From Candidatus Uabimicrobium amorphum (GTDB lineage Bacteria > Planctomycetota > Uabimicrobiia > Uabimicrobiales > Uabimicrobiaceae), in contig NZ_AP019860.1 of NCBI RefSeq assembly GCF_009002475.1, positions 7,871,547 to 7,935,546 of the forward strand: DNA of 64,000 bases, written 5' to 3'. The position numbers and the translations under genes are program-made. How positions within the stretch are numbered: position 1 is the stretch's first letter; the number at the start of each line of letters is the position of its first letter. The notes under the pieces were generated by a model. That model was not told where the DNA came from. It ran no database searches and saw nothing but the letters and a program-made list of their open reading frames with translations. This document shows positions 63,444 through 64,000 of the stretch, one piece after another.

Positions 63444-64000
63444 CTACCAAATTTTTTTAGATGTATACGTCTGAAGTTCTAATGTGTCGCTTACTTCGTA
63501 GTTGAATAGCTTTTTCGAAAGTTCTTGTGGATTGTTACGCAACCATTTCTGAATCTCTTCCTCGGAGATGTCTCTACGTATGCTCATATTCGCCATTTCT
63601 CCAAGTACATGAGAAGAGAACCCCATCATCGCCAATTTTCCCTCATATGTGAAAAATAACTTATCTCCGTTTTTATTAAACGTAAGTCTTGTGGTACGCT
63701 TTTCGCTATTCAGCATTTCATAAACCATCTTTGCTGTTTGTATATTCCAAACTTCTATTCGCCCATCGTTCGGCAAAACAAGAAATTGATTACTGGGGTG
63801 AATTACGGTATAAGACACATCGCGATCAATGACACACAAACGTTTTTGTATGATGGTGTTCCAAACATGAATTTTATTGTCCATACTTTTATACGCAAGT
63901 ATAGAACCATCGTTGCTAAAGTTAGCTTGACCATTGTGCTTCCAAAATTGATCGTGAATCACAAATAATTTCTCTTGTGTTGACATATCCCATACAACAA
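63444..64000 (-). CDS. WD40-repeat protein, C-terminal part, cut by window edge
   Basis: The frame stays open to the window end: codons before the first ATG (63986) read V-V-W-D, the closing strand of a WD40 blade, so the gene continues to the right. The visible 185 residues contain about three blades (NDGSILAYKSMDNKIHVWN, then NDGRIEVWNIQT, then KNGDKLFFTYEGKLAM), followed by a C-terminal helical tail with EEEIQKWLRNNP. Like the other WD40 proteins here it may be the outer domain of a kinase, but that part is not in view. Confidence 0.8.
   Translation of the reverse strand, partial: VVWDMSTQEKLFVIHDQFWKHNGQANFSNDGSILAYKSMDNKIHVWNTIIQKRLCVIDRDVSYTVIHPSNQFLVLPNDGRIEVWNIQTAKMVYEMLNSEKRTTRLTFNKNGDKLFFTYEGKLAMMGFSSHVLGEMANMSIRRDISEEEIQKWLRNNPQELSKKLFNYEVSDTLELQTYTSKKIW

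Noticed and set aside
63337..63474. 45-codon rightward frame after the small membrane protein
   Set aside because: It runs through a hairpin and into the end of the WD40 gene; weak ribosome site and no recognisable sequence.

Overview
The window is AT-rich, densely coding bacterial chromosome with no rRNA, tRNA, CRISPR array or insertion sequence that I could recognise. Its gene content points to a planctomycete-like organism. It has large transmembrane Ser/Thr kinases fused to WD40, TPR or SUMF1 modules, a PEP-CTERM protein, Sel1 and pentapeptide repeat proteins, a neutral ceramidase and a gingipain-type peptidase. A low-GC lineage close to Candidatus Uabimicrobium would fit, but that placement is inference from gene style, not a measured result.

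Layout from left to right. 1-9200: the tail of an arsenite methyltransferase, a dual-specificity phosphatase with a haem-motif secreted protein, an XRE regulator, a leftward operon of LtaS/MdoB-like phosphoglycerol transferase, PAP2 phosphatase and trehalose-synthase-like GH13 enzyme, then a receiver-less sigma-54 activator. 9290-16022: a GC-rich inverted repeat followed by a four-gene locus of WXG100-like protein, small membrane protein, FtsK/SpoIIIE-type ATPase and large coiled-coil membrane protein. This looks like a stripped-down type VII-secretion-like machine. 16100-26200: sulfotransferase with a B12-binding XRE regulator, cardiolipin synthase, a GYF-kinase-WD40 protein, and a frameshifted ceramidase. 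26230-38070: PEP-CTERM protein, a kinase-TPR protein adjoining a KDPG-type aldolase, and a giant kinase-WD40 protein interrupted by a frameshift. 38270-44300: exonuclease, small HTH protein, a hairpin-rich intergenic element, and a three-gene envelope operon (TPR membrane protein, trypsin-Sel1 protease, zincin-motif TPR lipoprotein). 44580-55840: pentapeptide protein, Hsp70-like ATPase, second copy of the GC-rich inverted repeat, aroQ-aroB-pseudokinase/SUMF1 operon, gltX. 55990-60091: an RsbW-like kinase, STAS protein, dynamin-like GTPase and coiled-coil protein in one tight operon. 60100-64000: C25 peptidase, two small envelope proteins and the C-terminal part of another WD40 protein.

Two themes recur. 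Signalling by Ser/Thr phosphorylation (three kinases, one pseudokinase, a phosphatase, a partner-switch pair) is wired to protein-interaction repeats. Envelope and membrane remodelling (LtaS-like enzyme, PAP2, cardiolipin synthase, ceramidase, dynamin, proteases) is the likely output. The two best candidates for undescribed systems are the WXG100/FtsK locus at 9495-16022 and the partner-switch/dynamin operon at 56115-60056.
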